The notes below the pieces were generated by a model. It was given only the letters and a program-made list of their open reading frames with translations. It had not been told where the DNA came from and did not search any database. DNA of 19,340 nt from contig WFQA01000045.1 in the NCBI GenBank assembly GCA_015487255.1, forward strand, positions 1-19,340, given 5' to 3'. This DNA comes from Paracoccaceae bacterium (GTDB taxonomy: Bacteria > Pseudomonadota > Alphaproteobacteria > Rhodobacterales > Rhodobacteraceae). Every line of letters begins with the position of its first letter. Positions within the stretch are counted from its first letter, which is position 1. Positions 1 to 6,589 of the stretch are shown here, in pieces. The position numbers and the translations under genes are program-made.

Positions 1-261
1 CTGATGACCGAAAACGGACCCCTGACCGCCATTACCGTGCCATTGATCGCTGAAAGCGTGGGGGCTGATTCGGCCAAGATGATGGAAATGATTGATTCGC
101 CAATTGTCAGCCAGATGATCCAGGCCAATTATGATCTGGCCCGGCGAATGCAAATTTCCGGCACGCCGACCTTTGTGTTGGAAAACCAGTTGCTGCGCGG
201 CTATGTGCCCCTGGCGCAAATGCAGCAGATTGTTGACGAAGCCCGCGCGGCACTGAACTAG
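1..261 (+). CDS. DsbA family protein (thioredoxin-fold thiol oxidoreductase), 3' end only
   Basis: The window opens inside this gene; about 86 codons are visible, ending at a TAG. The fragment carries GTPTFV, the cis-proline loop typical of DsbA/thioredoxin-fold proteins, followed by a short strand and a C-terminal helix (VPLAQMQQIVDEARAAL), as in the last part of a DsbA/Com1-like domain. Such proteins normally act in the periplasm to introduce or isomerise disulfides. The CXXC active site and any signal peptide would lie upstream of the window and cannot be checked. An internal ATG at 4-6 is unlikely to be the true start, because the domain would then lack its catalytic half. The gene is separated from accB by 224 bases that contain a terminator, so it probably belongs to a different transcription unit. 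Confidence 0.85.
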   Translation: MMTENGPLTAITVPLIAESVGADSAKMMEMIDSPIVSQMIQANYDLARRMQISGTPTFVLENQLLRGYVPLAQMQQIVDEARAALN

Positions 262-303
262 CGCGCTTCGACTTTTTGTTGATATACCCTTCATGCCCTG
301 CCA

Positions 304-381
304 ATGAGCGCCATTGTTTCGCCATCTCCGCCTCACTGGCACGGCATGATTCAAAATAAAGTCAAAAATATTAACGCTTGA
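304..381 (+). other. Possible 25-codon small ORF just before the terminator
   Basis: An ATG at 304 opens a 25-codon frame (starting MSAIVSPSPPHWHG) whose TGA ends two bases before the terminator stem at 383. There is no convincing Shine-Dalgarno upstream and I recognise no homology. It is listed only because its stop abuts the hairpin, an arrangement seen in leader peptides. It may well be chance. Confidence 0.12.
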
Positions 382-382
382 G

Positions 383-415
383 GCGCCGGGGCATAACTCG
401 GCGCTTTTCGTTTTT
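383..415 (+). terminator. Rho-independent terminator between dsbA-like gene and accB
   Basis: A perfect 6-bp G+C stem (GCGCCG at 383-388 with CGGCGC at 399-404) has a 10-base loop and is followed by a T-rich tract (TTTTCGTTTTT, 405-415). Flanking AACG (373-376) and CGTT (409-412) can extend the pairing. It most likely ends the upstream dsbA-like transcript and separates it from accB. Confidence 0.7.
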
Positions 416-485
416 GCCTGATGCAGCTATACTGCGGTCAAACTATCTCAACCCGGCCAAACCGGCAGCTAACCCGAGGATGAAA

Positions 486-920
486 ATGGGCACGAAAAAA
501 CTGGATTCCGACGTCGAATTTATCAAGGCACTCTCCGAAATACTGCGCGCCAATGATCTGACAGAGATCGAAGTGAGCCGGGATTATGGCGAAAGCGATT
601 CAATCGATGTGCGGGTGGCGCGTGAGATCATAGCGGCCCCCGTGGCCGCAGCGCCGGTGGCCACACCCGAAGACCCGGCCCAGCATGCAGGCGCGGTCAC
701 CTCGCCCATGGTTGGCACCGTATACCTTGCGGCCGAGCCGGGGGCGGCACCGTTTGTATCGGTAGGGGATAAGGTCTCGGAAGGGCAGACATTGCTGATC
801 ATTGAAGCGATGAAAACCATGAACCAGATCCCCTCGCCACAAGCGGGCACGGTAAAGCGGGTGCTGGTGGATGACGGTGCGGCCGCCGAATTTGGCACGC
901 CGCTGGTTATCATCGAGTAG
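486..920 (+). CDS. accB: Acetyl-CoA carboxylase biotin carboxyl carrier protein (BCCP)
   Basis: AccB carries the biotin that AccC carboxylates and that the AccA/AccD transferase uses to make malonyl-CoA, the committed step of fatty-acid synthesis. The product is 144 residues, in the normal range. It has an N-terminal helical part (1-50), an Ala/Pro-rich linker (about 50-70) and a C-terminal biotinyl domain (about 72-144). The biotin acceptor is Lys110 in EAMKTMN; the more usual form is EAMKMMN. Two ATGs are close together (480 and 486). I chose 486 because GAGGA (476-480) lies five bases upstream, whereas it would overlap the first ATG. accC follows after six bases, so the two are co-transcribed. 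A TATACT at 428-433 could be a -10 element, but I see no good -35 partner. In many alphaproteobacteria aroQ sits just upstream of accB; it is absent here. Confidence 0.96.
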   Translation: MGTKKLDSDVEFIKALSEILRANDLTEIEVSRDYGESDSIDVRVAREIIAAPVAAAPVATPEDPAQHAGAVTSPMVGTVYLAAEPGAAPFVSVGDKVSEGQTLLIIEAMKTMNQIPSPQAGTVKRVLVDDGAAAEFGTPLVIIE

Positions 921-926
921 CCGGCC

Positions 927-2276
927 ATGTTTAACAAAATCCTGATAGCCAACCGTGGTGAAATTGCCCTGAGGGTGATCCGTGCCTGCCGCGAAATGGG
1001 CATTAAATCGGTGGCGGTGCATTCCACCGCCGATTCCGACGCCATGCATGTGCGCATGGCGGATGAGAGCGTCTGCATCGGCCCGCCCGCGGGCACCGAG
1101 AGCTATCTCAGCGTTCCCAACATCATTTCGGCCTGCGAGATATCGGGGGCGGAGGCGATCCACCCCGGGTATGGGTTTTTGTCGGAAAACGCCAATTTTG
1201 TGCAGGTGATCGAGGATCACGGGCTGAAATTCATCGGGCCGACAGCCGAGCATATCCGCACCATGGGTGATAAAATCACCGCCAAGGAGACCATGCGCAA
1301 GCTTGGGGTGCCTTGTGTGCCCGGCTCGGAAGGCGGGGTGGACAGTATTGAAGACGCGCGCAAGATTGCCGCCGATATGGGCTATCCGGTTATCATCAAG
1401 GCCACGGCTGGTGGCGGCGGGCGCGGCATGAAGGTGGCGCAAAGCGCGGAGGAGCTTGATGTCGCGTTTTCCACCGCGCGCGCCGAGGGCAAATCGGTGT
1501 TTGGCAATGCCGAAGTGTATATTGAAAAATACCTCACCCTGCCCCGCCATATCGAGATTCAGGTCTTTGGTGATGGCAAGGGCAATGCGGTGCATCTGGG
1601 GGAGCGGGATTGCTCGCTGCAACGCCGCCATCAGAAGGTTTTCGAGGAAGCCCCATCGCCAGCGATCGATGAAGCCACACGGCAGAAAATCGGCAAGGTT
1701 TGCGCCGATGCGATTTCGGGCATAAATTATGCCGGTGCGGGCACGATCGAGTTTTTGTATGAGAACGATGAGTTTTATTTCATCGAAATGAACACGCGGC
1801 TGCAAGTCGAGCACCCGGTGACCGAGGCGATTTTTGGCATTGATCTGGTGCGCGAGCAAATCCGCGTGGCCGAAGGATTGCCGCTTTCGTTTGAGCAAAA
1901 AGACCTGGTTATCAACGGCCATGCCATCGAGTGCCGGATCAATGCCGAGAAGGTGCCGGAGTTTCGGCCCTCGCCGGGCACGGTGGCGCAATATCACGCG
2001 CCGGGCGGGCTTGGGGTGCGTATGGATAGCGCCATTTATGACGGCTATAAAATTCCGCCCTATTATGACAGTCTGATCGGCAAGCTGATTGTGCATGCCG
2101 CCGACCGGCCCACCGCACTGGCGCGGCTGGAGCGCGCGCTCTCGGAGCTGGTGATCGAAGGGGTTGAAACCACCCTGCCATTGTTTGATGCCTTGCTAAA
2201 ACAAGAGGCGGTGCAAACCGGCGACTACACCATCCACTGGCTTGAGCAATGGCTGGAGACCGACCCGGAAATCTGA
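927..2276 (+). CDS. accC: Acetyl-CoA carboxylase biotin carboxylase subunit
   Basis: AccC uses ATP and bicarbonate to carboxylate the biotin on AccB, in the cytoplasmic acetyl-CoA carboxylase complex. The 449-residue product matches the family length. Visible landmarks are the N-terminal biotin carboxylase fold (KILIANRGEIALRVIRACRE, residues 4-23), the ATP-grasp glycine loop GGGGRGM (162-168) preceded by the ATP-binding Lys159, the HLGERDCSLQRRHQK block (223-237), and the metal-binding and catalytic segment EMNTRLQVEH (287-296) containing the catalytic Arg291. The C-terminal subdomain (about 330-449) is intact. The ATG follows the accB stop by six bases, and the TGA overlaps the aat start by one base (TGATG), which indicates translational coupling in an accB-accC-aat operon. 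Confidence 0.99.
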   Translation: MFNKILIANRGEIALRVIRACREMGIKSVAVHSTADSDAMHVRMADESVCIGPPAGTESYLSVPNIISACEISGAEAIHPGYGFLSENANFVQVIEDHGLKFIGPTAEHIRTMGDKITAKETMRKLGVPCVPGSEGGVDSIEDARKIAADMGYPVIIKATAGGGGRGMKVAQSAEELDVAFSTARAEGKSVFGNAEVYIEKYLTLPRHIEIQVFGDGKGNAVHLGERDCSLQRRHQKVFEEAPSPAIDEATRQKIGKVCADAISGINYAGAGTIEFLYENDEFYFIEMNTRLQVEHPVTEAIFGIDLVREQIRVAEGLPLSFEQKDLVINGHAIECRINAEKVPEFRPSPGTVAQYHAPGGLGVRMDSAIYDGYKIPPYYDSLIGKLIVHAADRPTALARLERALSELVIEGVETTLPLFDALLKQEAVQTGDYTIHWLEQWLETDPEI

Positions 2277-2920
2277 TGCAACAGATCACGCCCAGGCTAT
2301 TGCTGCAAGCCTATGCTTCGGGCGTGTTTCCGATGGCGGAATCGGCGCAATCAGACGAGATATTGTGGTTCAACCCCGAAAAGCGCGGGGTGCTGCCGCT
2401 GGACGGGCTGCATATCTCGCGCAGCCTGCGCAAGGTGCTGAAGGCCGGGCAGCACAGGGTGAGCGCCAACCGCTGTTTTTCCAGGGTGCTCACCGCCTGT
2501 ATGGACCGCGAAGAAACCTGGATCAACCATGAGATCGCCGCGCTTTATGATGAGCTGCACCGGCTCGGCCATGCCCACTCGGTCGAGGTCTGGCATGGGG
2601 ATGAGCTTGCGGGCGGGCTTTACGGGGTGTCGCTCGGGGCGGCGTTTTTTGGTGAAAGCATGTTTTCGGCGCAGAGCAATGGCTCTAAAATCGCATTGGT
2701 CGGGCTGGTGGCGCGGCTAAATCTGGGGGGCTACAAATTGCTCGACACCCAATTTTTGACCCCGCATCTGGCCAGGCTTGGCGGGGTGGAGATCAGCCGG
2801 AAAGCCTATCTTGGCAAGCTGGAAAAAGCGCTGGAGTCACCGGCGGATTTTGGGCGGTTGAAGGCAGAAGACAGCTATTCGCTCGCCGCGCTCTCGCAGC
2901 TCAGCACCCAGATATCGTAA
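2276..2920 (+). CDS. aat: Leucyl/phenylalanyl-tRNA--protein transferase
   Basis: Aat transfers Leu or Phe from aminoacyl-tRNA to proteins with N-terminal Arg or Lys, creating N-degrons that ClpS delivers to ClpAP. The product is 214 residues, typical for the family. Characteristic blocks include the N-terminal LLLQAYASGVFPMAES, the WFNPEKRGVLPLD strand region, GLYGVSLGAAFFGESMFS, and NGSKIALVGLVARL followed by LLDTQFLTPHLARLGGVEI. I chose the ATG at 2276, which overlaps the accC stop. An in-frame ATG at 2249 would add nine non-homologous residues inside accC. The last 46 bases overlap the convergent DUF2155 gene on the other strand, so both genes share coding sequence at their 3' ends. Confidence 0.95.
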   Translation: MQQITPRLLLQAYASGVFPMAESAQSDEILWFNPEKRGVLPLDGLHISRSLRKVLKAGQHRVSANRCFSRVLTACMDREETWINHEIAALYDELHRLGHAHSVEVWHGDELAGGLYGVSLGAAFFGESMFSAQSNGSKIALVGLVARLNLGGYKLLDTQFLTPHLARLGGVEISRKAYLGKLEKALESPADFGRLKAEDSYSLAALSQLSTQIS

Positions 2921-3330
2921 CGCGGGTGGTCCAGCGCCGAAAGCGCCGGGCTGGAGGCAAACATCCAGCCATAAAAGGACGGCTCCTCGTTGCGGATATC
3001 GCGGATGTTCAGCAGGGCGTATGCGTCTGAATTTATGTCCCCCACCGGGTAGCGGCAGGCTTCCAGCGTTACTTCCAGCCGCTCGAATTCCACCGTTTCA
3101 CCAATAGAGATGCTGAAATTATTCACCGCGCCGGTGATTCTATCCAGCCCGCGCAGGATCGCGCCGCTGCCCTCGTCGGAATTGGCGCTGCGCTCGGTAT
3201 CAAAATTGAACACCGGCACTTCCAGCTCCGTGCCAAGGGTGGTTTCCTCGATGGTTGGCAATGGCTCCTGGGTGATCTGGGCCATGGCCATCGAGGGCAA
3301 CAGCAGGAATAGAAAGAGCAGCTTATTCAT
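2875..3330 (-). CDS. DUF2155 domain-containing exported protein
   Basis: The 151-residue product starts with a clear Sec signal peptide (MNKLLFLFLLLPSMAMA, with cleavage predicted after AMA), so it is periplasmic or envelope-attached. The mature part matches DUF2155, a short domain common in alphaproteobacteria, with the pattern LDRITGAV...FERLEVTLEACRYP...AYALLNIRD...FYGWMFASSPALSALDHPRYDIWVLSC. Two cysteines (in EACRYP and VLSC) could pair. Its function is unknown. The start is the ATG at 3330, because it opens the signal peptide; it overlaps the end of the MlaD-like gene by eight bases (ATGAATAA). The 3' end runs 46 bases into aat on the opposite strand. It is the last gene of the minus-strand run that includes NDUFA12 and mlaD. 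Confidence 0.9.
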   Translation of the reverse strand: MNKLLFLFLLLPSMAMAQITQEPLPTIEETTLGTELEVPVFNFDTERSANSDEGSGAILRGLDRITGAVNNFSISIGETVEFERLEVTLEACRYPVGDINSDAYALLNIRDIRNEEPSFYGWMFASSPALSALDHPRYDIWVLSCESAASE

Positions 3331-3778
3331 TATTTCCACCTCCCCCCGAGGCAAATGTCATCAACAGGTTGAGCAGGCTGACCGACCCTTGGGTATATTC
3401 CACCTCATCCCCGGCATTGAGCATATAATCCGAGCCACCCGGGGTCAGCTCCAGAAAATTGCCGCCCAGCAGGCCTTCGGAGGCCACTTTGGCCTCGCTA
3501 TCCTCAGGGATGGCGACATCGGAACGCACGGTAAAAGTGGCCACAGCCTGATAGGTCTGCACATCCAGTTCCAGCTTGGTGATCGTGCCGATCTGCACCC
3601 CGGCGAGATGCACCTCTCCACCGATATTCAGCCCCTCGGCGCTGCTGAATTTAGCCTGCAGTTCATAGGATTCCTCCCCGGTGGAAAAGCCGGTGCTTTG
3701 CCCGGCATAGAGCAAAAAACCAGCCGCCGTGGCCACCACCACCGCGCCGATCAGGGTCTCTGCAACATTGTTTGCCAT
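3323..3778 (-). CDS. mlaD: MlaD-family (MCE domain) outer-membrane lipid asymmetry protein
   Basis: MlaD proteins are inner-membrane-anchored periplasmic MCE-domain subunits of the phospholipid transport system that maintains outer-membrane asymmetry. The 151-residue product has one N-terminal membrane anchor (about residues 6-25, AETLIGAVVVATAAGFLLYA) and one MCE domain (about 38-115), with the usual GLNIGGEVHLAGVQIGTI block and a later EGLLGGNFLELTPGG block. The C-terminus ends in a Gly/Asn stretch. I chose the ATG at 3778, which places the anchor at the N-terminus; longer frames upstream lie inside the neighbouring gene. No mlaE, mlaF or mlaC is visible, so the ABC partners must be encoded elsewhere. 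It lies four bases from NDUFA12 and overlaps DUF2155. Confidence 0.9.
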   Translation of the reverse strand: MANNVAETLIGAVVVATAAGFLLYAGQSTGFSTGEESYELQAKFSSAEGLNIGGEVHLAGVQIGTITKLELDVQTYQAVATFTVRSDVAIPEDSEAKVASEGLLGGNFLELTPGGSDYMLNAGDEVEYTQGSVSLLNLLMTFASGGGGNNE

Positions 3779-3782
3779 TGCC

Positions 3783-4148
3783 CTACTCCGGCCGCCAAGC
3801 CTCATAATCCGAAGCCACCACACCCTGCCCCAGCATGCTGCCCTTGGGGTGAAAGGCATTTTGTGTGCCGGTCCGGTTTGGCTGGCTCGGCTTTTCCCAA
3901 CCCTTGCTTGGCAGCGGGTTGTCACCGGGGCGGTTGTCAAACGTGTGGTGCAGCCAGCCGTGCCATTCGGCCGGCACCCGCGAGCCTTCGATCGGGCCGT
4001 TATAGATCACCCAGCGTTTGTTTCCATTGGTATAGTATTTATTGCCAAGCTCGTCTTCGCCAACCAGCTTGCCATGGCGCCAGGTGTAAAGCTGGGTGCC
4101 AATGGTCTGGCCGTTCCACCAGGTCAGCATGCGTAGGATAAATTTCAT
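3783..4148 (-). CDS. NDUFA12-like NADH:ubiquinone oxidoreductase accessory subunit
   Basis: The 121-residue protein matches the NDUFA12 / B17.2 family. In mitochondria and some alphaproteobacteria this family is an accessory or assembly subunit of respiratory complex I. Recognisable features are WWNGQTIGTQLYTWRHGKLVGEDELGNKYY near the N-terminus, then RWVIYNGPIEGSRVPAEWHGWLHHTFDN, and a basic, Pro-rich C-terminus. The ATG at 4148 has GGAG seven bases upstream and lies 12 bases after the clpX stop, so it could be read from the clpX transcript. No other nuo gene is in the window. The presence of this family supports an alphaproteobacterial source. Confidence 0.92.
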   Translation of the reverse strand: MKFILRMLTWWNGQTIGTQLYTWRHGKLVGEDELGNKYYTNGNKRWVIYNGPIEGSRVPAEWHGWLHHTFDNRPGDNPLPSKGWEKPSQPNRTGTQNAFHPKGSMLGQGVVASDYEAWRPE

Positions 4149-4160
4149 TCACTTGCTCCG

Positions 4161-5420
4161 CTATGAGGCCGAGGCCTGCTTGCTGTCTGCATATATCATC
4201 AGCGGCTCGCCGTCACCCGAAATTGCTTCCTCGTTGACCACAACCTCAACCACATTTTCCAGCCCCGGCAGTTCAAACATGGTGTCGAGCAGCACTTCCT
4301 CAAGGATGGAGCGCAAGCCCCGCGCCCCGGTTTTGCGCTGAATCGCGCGGTTGGCAATGGCGGTGAGCGCCTCGGGGGTGAAGGTCAACTCGACATCCTC
4401 CAGCCCGAACAGGCGCTGATATTGCTTGACCAGCGCATTTTTCGGCTCGGAAAGAATGGTGACCAGCGCATCGGCGTCAAGGTCGGTCAGGGTGGCGATC
4501 ACCGGCAGGCGGCCAACAAATTCGGGGATCAGGCCGAATTTCAGCAGGTCTTCCGGCTCAAGGTCTTGAAAAACCTCACCGATATTGCGGCTGTCCACAT
4601 CACGCACATCAGCGCCAAAACCCACAGCCGAGCCTTTGCCACGCTGCGAGATGATTTTATCCAACCCGGCAAAAGCGCCCCCGCAGACAAACAGTATATT
4701 GGTGGTATCAACCTGCAAAAACTCCTGCTGGGGGTGTTTGCGCCCGCCCTGGGGCGGCACCGAAGCAACCGTGCCCTCCATGATTTTCAGCAAGGCCTGC
4801 TGCACGCCCTCACCCGACACATCGCGGGTGATCGAGGGGTTTTCCGCCTTGCGGGAGATTTTATCCACCTCGTCGATATAAACAATGCCGCGCTCGGCGC
4901 GCTCGACATTATATTCAGCCGATTGCAAGAGCTTGAGGATGATGTTTTCCACATCCTCGCCCACATAGCCGGCTTCGGTCAGGGTGGTGGCGTCAGCCAT
5001 GGTGAAAGGCACATCAAGCGTGCGCGCCAGGGTTTGCGCCAGCAGGGTTTTGCCGCAGCCGGTCGGGCCGATCAGCATGATATTGGATTTCGCCAATTCC
5101 ACATCGCTATCCTTGCCCGCATGCTCTAAGCGCTTATAGTGGTTGTGCACCGCCACCGAGAGCACCTTTTTCGCCACTTCCTGCCCGATGACATAATCAT
5201 CAAGCACCGCGCAAATCTCTTTTGGCGAGGGCACGGTATCAGCGCTTTTGATCTGGCTGGATTTGCTCTCCTCACGGATGATATCCATGCAAAGCTCGAC
5301 GCATTCATCACAGATAAACACAGTCGGCCCGGCAATGAGCTTGCGCACCTCGTGCTGGCTCTTGCCGCAAAACGAGCAATAAAGGGTATTTTTACTATCC
5401 GACCCGGCTGATTTGGTCAT
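4161..5420 (-). CDS. clpX: ATP-dependent Clp protease ATP-binding subunit ClpX
   Basis: ClpX is the AAA+ unfoldase that recognises tagged substrates, such as SsrA-tagged proteins, and threads them into ClpP. The 419-residue product has an N-terminal zinc-binding domain with Cys15, Cys18, Cys37 and Cys40. Walker A is GPTGCGKT (118-125), the pore loop is GYVG (151-154), and Walker B lies around 179-185 (IVYIDEVDK). The GGRKHPQQE (RKH loop) and the sensor regions are present. The ClpP-contacting tripeptide, IGF in most ClpX, appears to be VGF within SAVGFGADVRDV. The ATG at 5420 has AGGAG upstream. It lies 99 bases downstream of clpP, and the NDUFA12 gene follows after 12 bases. Confidence 0.99.
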   Translation of the reverse strand: MTKSAGSDSKNTLYCSFCGKSQHEVRKLIAGPTVFICDECVELCMDIIREESKSSQIKSADTVPSPKEICAVLDDYVIGQEVAKKVLSVAVHNHYKRLEHAGKDSDVELAKSNIMLIGPTGCGKTLLAQTLARTLDVPFTMADATTLTEAGYVGEDVENIILKLLQSAEYNVERAERGIVYIDEVDKISRKAENPSITRDVSGEGVQQALLKIMEGTVASVPPQGGRKHPQQEFLQVDTTNILFVCGGAFAGLDKIISQRGKGSAVGFGADVRDVDSRNIGEVFQDLEPEDLLKFGLIPEFVGRLPVIATLTDLDADALVTILSEPKNALVKQYQRLFGLEDVELTFTPEALTAIANRAIQRKTGARGLRSILEEVLLDTMFELPGLENVVEVVVNEEAISGDGEPLMIYADSKQASAS

Positions 5421-5519
5421 GGCATTCTCCTGCCCTAAAAATCTTTTGCGTCTGCCTTAACAGAACATCACAATACAACAGATTACAAGCGCTAAGCGCG
5501 CCTGCCCTCTTTGGCTTGG

Positions 5520-6146
5520 CTATTCTTCGCTCTCGTCACCGCGCTTCTGCACGATCTCGTCAATGATACCCCACTCCAGCGCCGCCTCTGCGGTCATGAA
5601 ATTATCCCGGTCCAGCGCCTGCTCGACCTCGTCCATTTTCTTGCCGGTATGTTTTACATATATGCCGTTAAGCCGGGCTTTCAGCTCCAGAATCTCCTTG
5701 GCATGCAGGGCGATATCAGAGGCCTGCCCCTGAAACCCGCCACTTGGCTGGTGCAGCATGATGCGCGAATTGGGCAGGGTATAGCGCATGCCCGGCTCAC
5801 CGGCAGCCAGCAGGAGCGAACCCATAGAGGCGGCCTGCCCGATACATACGGTTGAGATTTTTGGCTTGATGAATTGCATCGTGTCATAAATCGACAGGCC
5901 GGAGGTGACCACACCACCAGGGGAATTGATATACATGGCGATGTCTTTATTGGGGTTTTCCGCCTCCAAAAACAACAGCTGCGCCACGATGATAGTCGCC
6001 ATCTGGTCTTCCACCGGGCCGGATACAAAGATGATCCGCTCCTTGAGCATGCGCGAGAAAATATCATAGCGTACAGAGCCGCGCGCCGTGGTTTCCTCCA
6101 CACTCGGGATCACAAAACCGGTTTCATTCATCATAGGGTTAAACAT
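5520..6146 (-). CDS. clpP: ATP-dependent Clp protease proteolytic subunit
   Basis: ClpP forms the tetradecameric serine-protease barrel that works with ClpX or ClpA. The product is 208 residues with an intact triad: Ser107 (GQAASMGS), His132 (IMLHQPSGG) and Asp181 (DRDNFM). I chose the ATG at 6146 (MFNPMMNETG) because it gives the usual length and a short propeptide-like N-terminus, and AAAGGCG lies upstream. An upstream in-frame ATG at 6257 would add 37 unrelated residues. A weak heat-shock-like arrangement, CTTGGC (6279-6284) and CCTTAT (6256-6261) with a 17-base spacer on the minus strand, lies about 110 bases upstream and could be a sigma-32-type promoter. That is only a guess. clpX follows after 99 bases. 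Confidence 0.98.
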   Translation of the reverse strand: MFNPMMNETGFVIPSVEETTARGSVRYDIFSRMLKERIIFVSGPVEDQMATIIVAQLLFLEAENPNKDIAMYINSPGGVVTSGLSIYDTMQFIKPKISTVCIGQAASMGSLLLAAGEPGMRYTLPNSRIMLHQPSGGFQGQASDIALHAKEILELKARLNGIYVKHTGKKMDEVEQALDRDNFMTAEAALEWGIIDEIVQKRGDESEE

Positions 6147-6286
6147 ACGGCATCGCCTTTCAATCACATTGAATTCTTCTAATGCGAATTCCTTTCCCAA
6201 TGGTTTAATCCCTGCGGGGGGGAGCTTCAAGGCCCGTTCCGGTAAGTTTACCAACATAAGGGTTTATTATGTGGTGAGGCCAAGCC

Positions 6287-6481
6287 CACGCCCCAGGCGT
6301 GGGGCGTGCCGCTGAGGGGGCTTGACAGGGGCCGCAGGCCCCGCATCAATGTCCCCGAAGCGGCGCGCGCGGCAGCGCTGCAGCAAAAAATCCCGCCATT
6401 GCACCAAGCGGCACCGGTGGCATTTTTGAAGAGGCCTTCAAAAATGGGAATCGCGACGCCTCTGCCGAGCTACGCTCGGCA
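6287..6481. repeat. Cluster of five perfect inverted repeats (candidate composite dispersed element)
   Basis: Five palindromic units lie in a row. They are CACGCCCC/GGGGCGTG (6287-6294 and 6301-6308), GGGGCC/GGCCCC with loop GCA (6328-6342), GCAGCGCTGC (6372-6381), CATTTTTGAAG/CTTCAAAAATG with loop AGGC (6421-6446, 11-bp stem), and TGCCGAGC/GCTCGGCA with loop TAC (6463-6481). All are perfect over the listed arms. The number and spacing are far above what is needed for one terminator and suggest a composite REP/BIME-like element. Copy number elsewhere in the genome is unknown. Confidence 0.55.
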
Positions 6482-6528
6482 AGGGGGTACACACCCTCAC
6501 CGCCCCGATCATTTTATCGATTCAGAAG

Positions 6529-6553
6529 AGCCAGCCCCGCTTTTGGGCTGGCT
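6529..6553 (-). terminator. Hairpin downstream of tig, probable transcription terminator
   Basis: A perfect 9-bp stem (AGCCAGCCC at 6529-6537 with GGGCTGGCT at 6545-6553) begins about 37 bases after the tig stop. On the minus strand it is followed by CTTCTG rather than a true U-run, so intrinsic termination may be weak or Rho-assisted. Confidence 0.5.
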
Positions 6554-6589
6554 GTAAAGCAACCGCCCAAAGCAGCGTTTACTTCAAAA

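Larger units (their letters stand above)
6147..6589. other. Gene-free tig-clpP spacer rich in inverted repeats
   Basis: This 443-base stretch between the end of tig and the start of clpP holds no convincing gene. From the clpP side it contains the clpP leader with two GAATTC sites (6171-6176 and 6186-6191), then a dense series of perfect inverted repeats between 6287 and 6481, and finally the tig hairpin at 6529-6553. An 83-codon open frame on the plus strand (6306-6557) consists of the repeat sequence itself and looks non-coding. Confidence 0.7.

Noticed and set aside
600..2096. A 498-codon open frame on the minus strand opposite accB and accC
   Set aside because: It is antisense to a perfectly conserved biotin carboxylase; its His/Arg-rich sequence is a codon-bias shadow.
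3110..4141. A 343-codon open frame on the plus strand
   Set aside because: It runs antisense across three recognised genes (DUF2155, mlaD, NDUFA12) and has no domain.
6171..6191. Two GAATTC sites 15 bases apart just upstream of clpP
   Set aside because: Short palindromes with unmatched flanks; no basis to call an operator.
6306..6557. An 83-codon plus-strand frame in the tig-clpP spacer
   Set aside because: It is made of the inverted-repeat sequence itself, has no ribosome-binding site and no recognisable domain.
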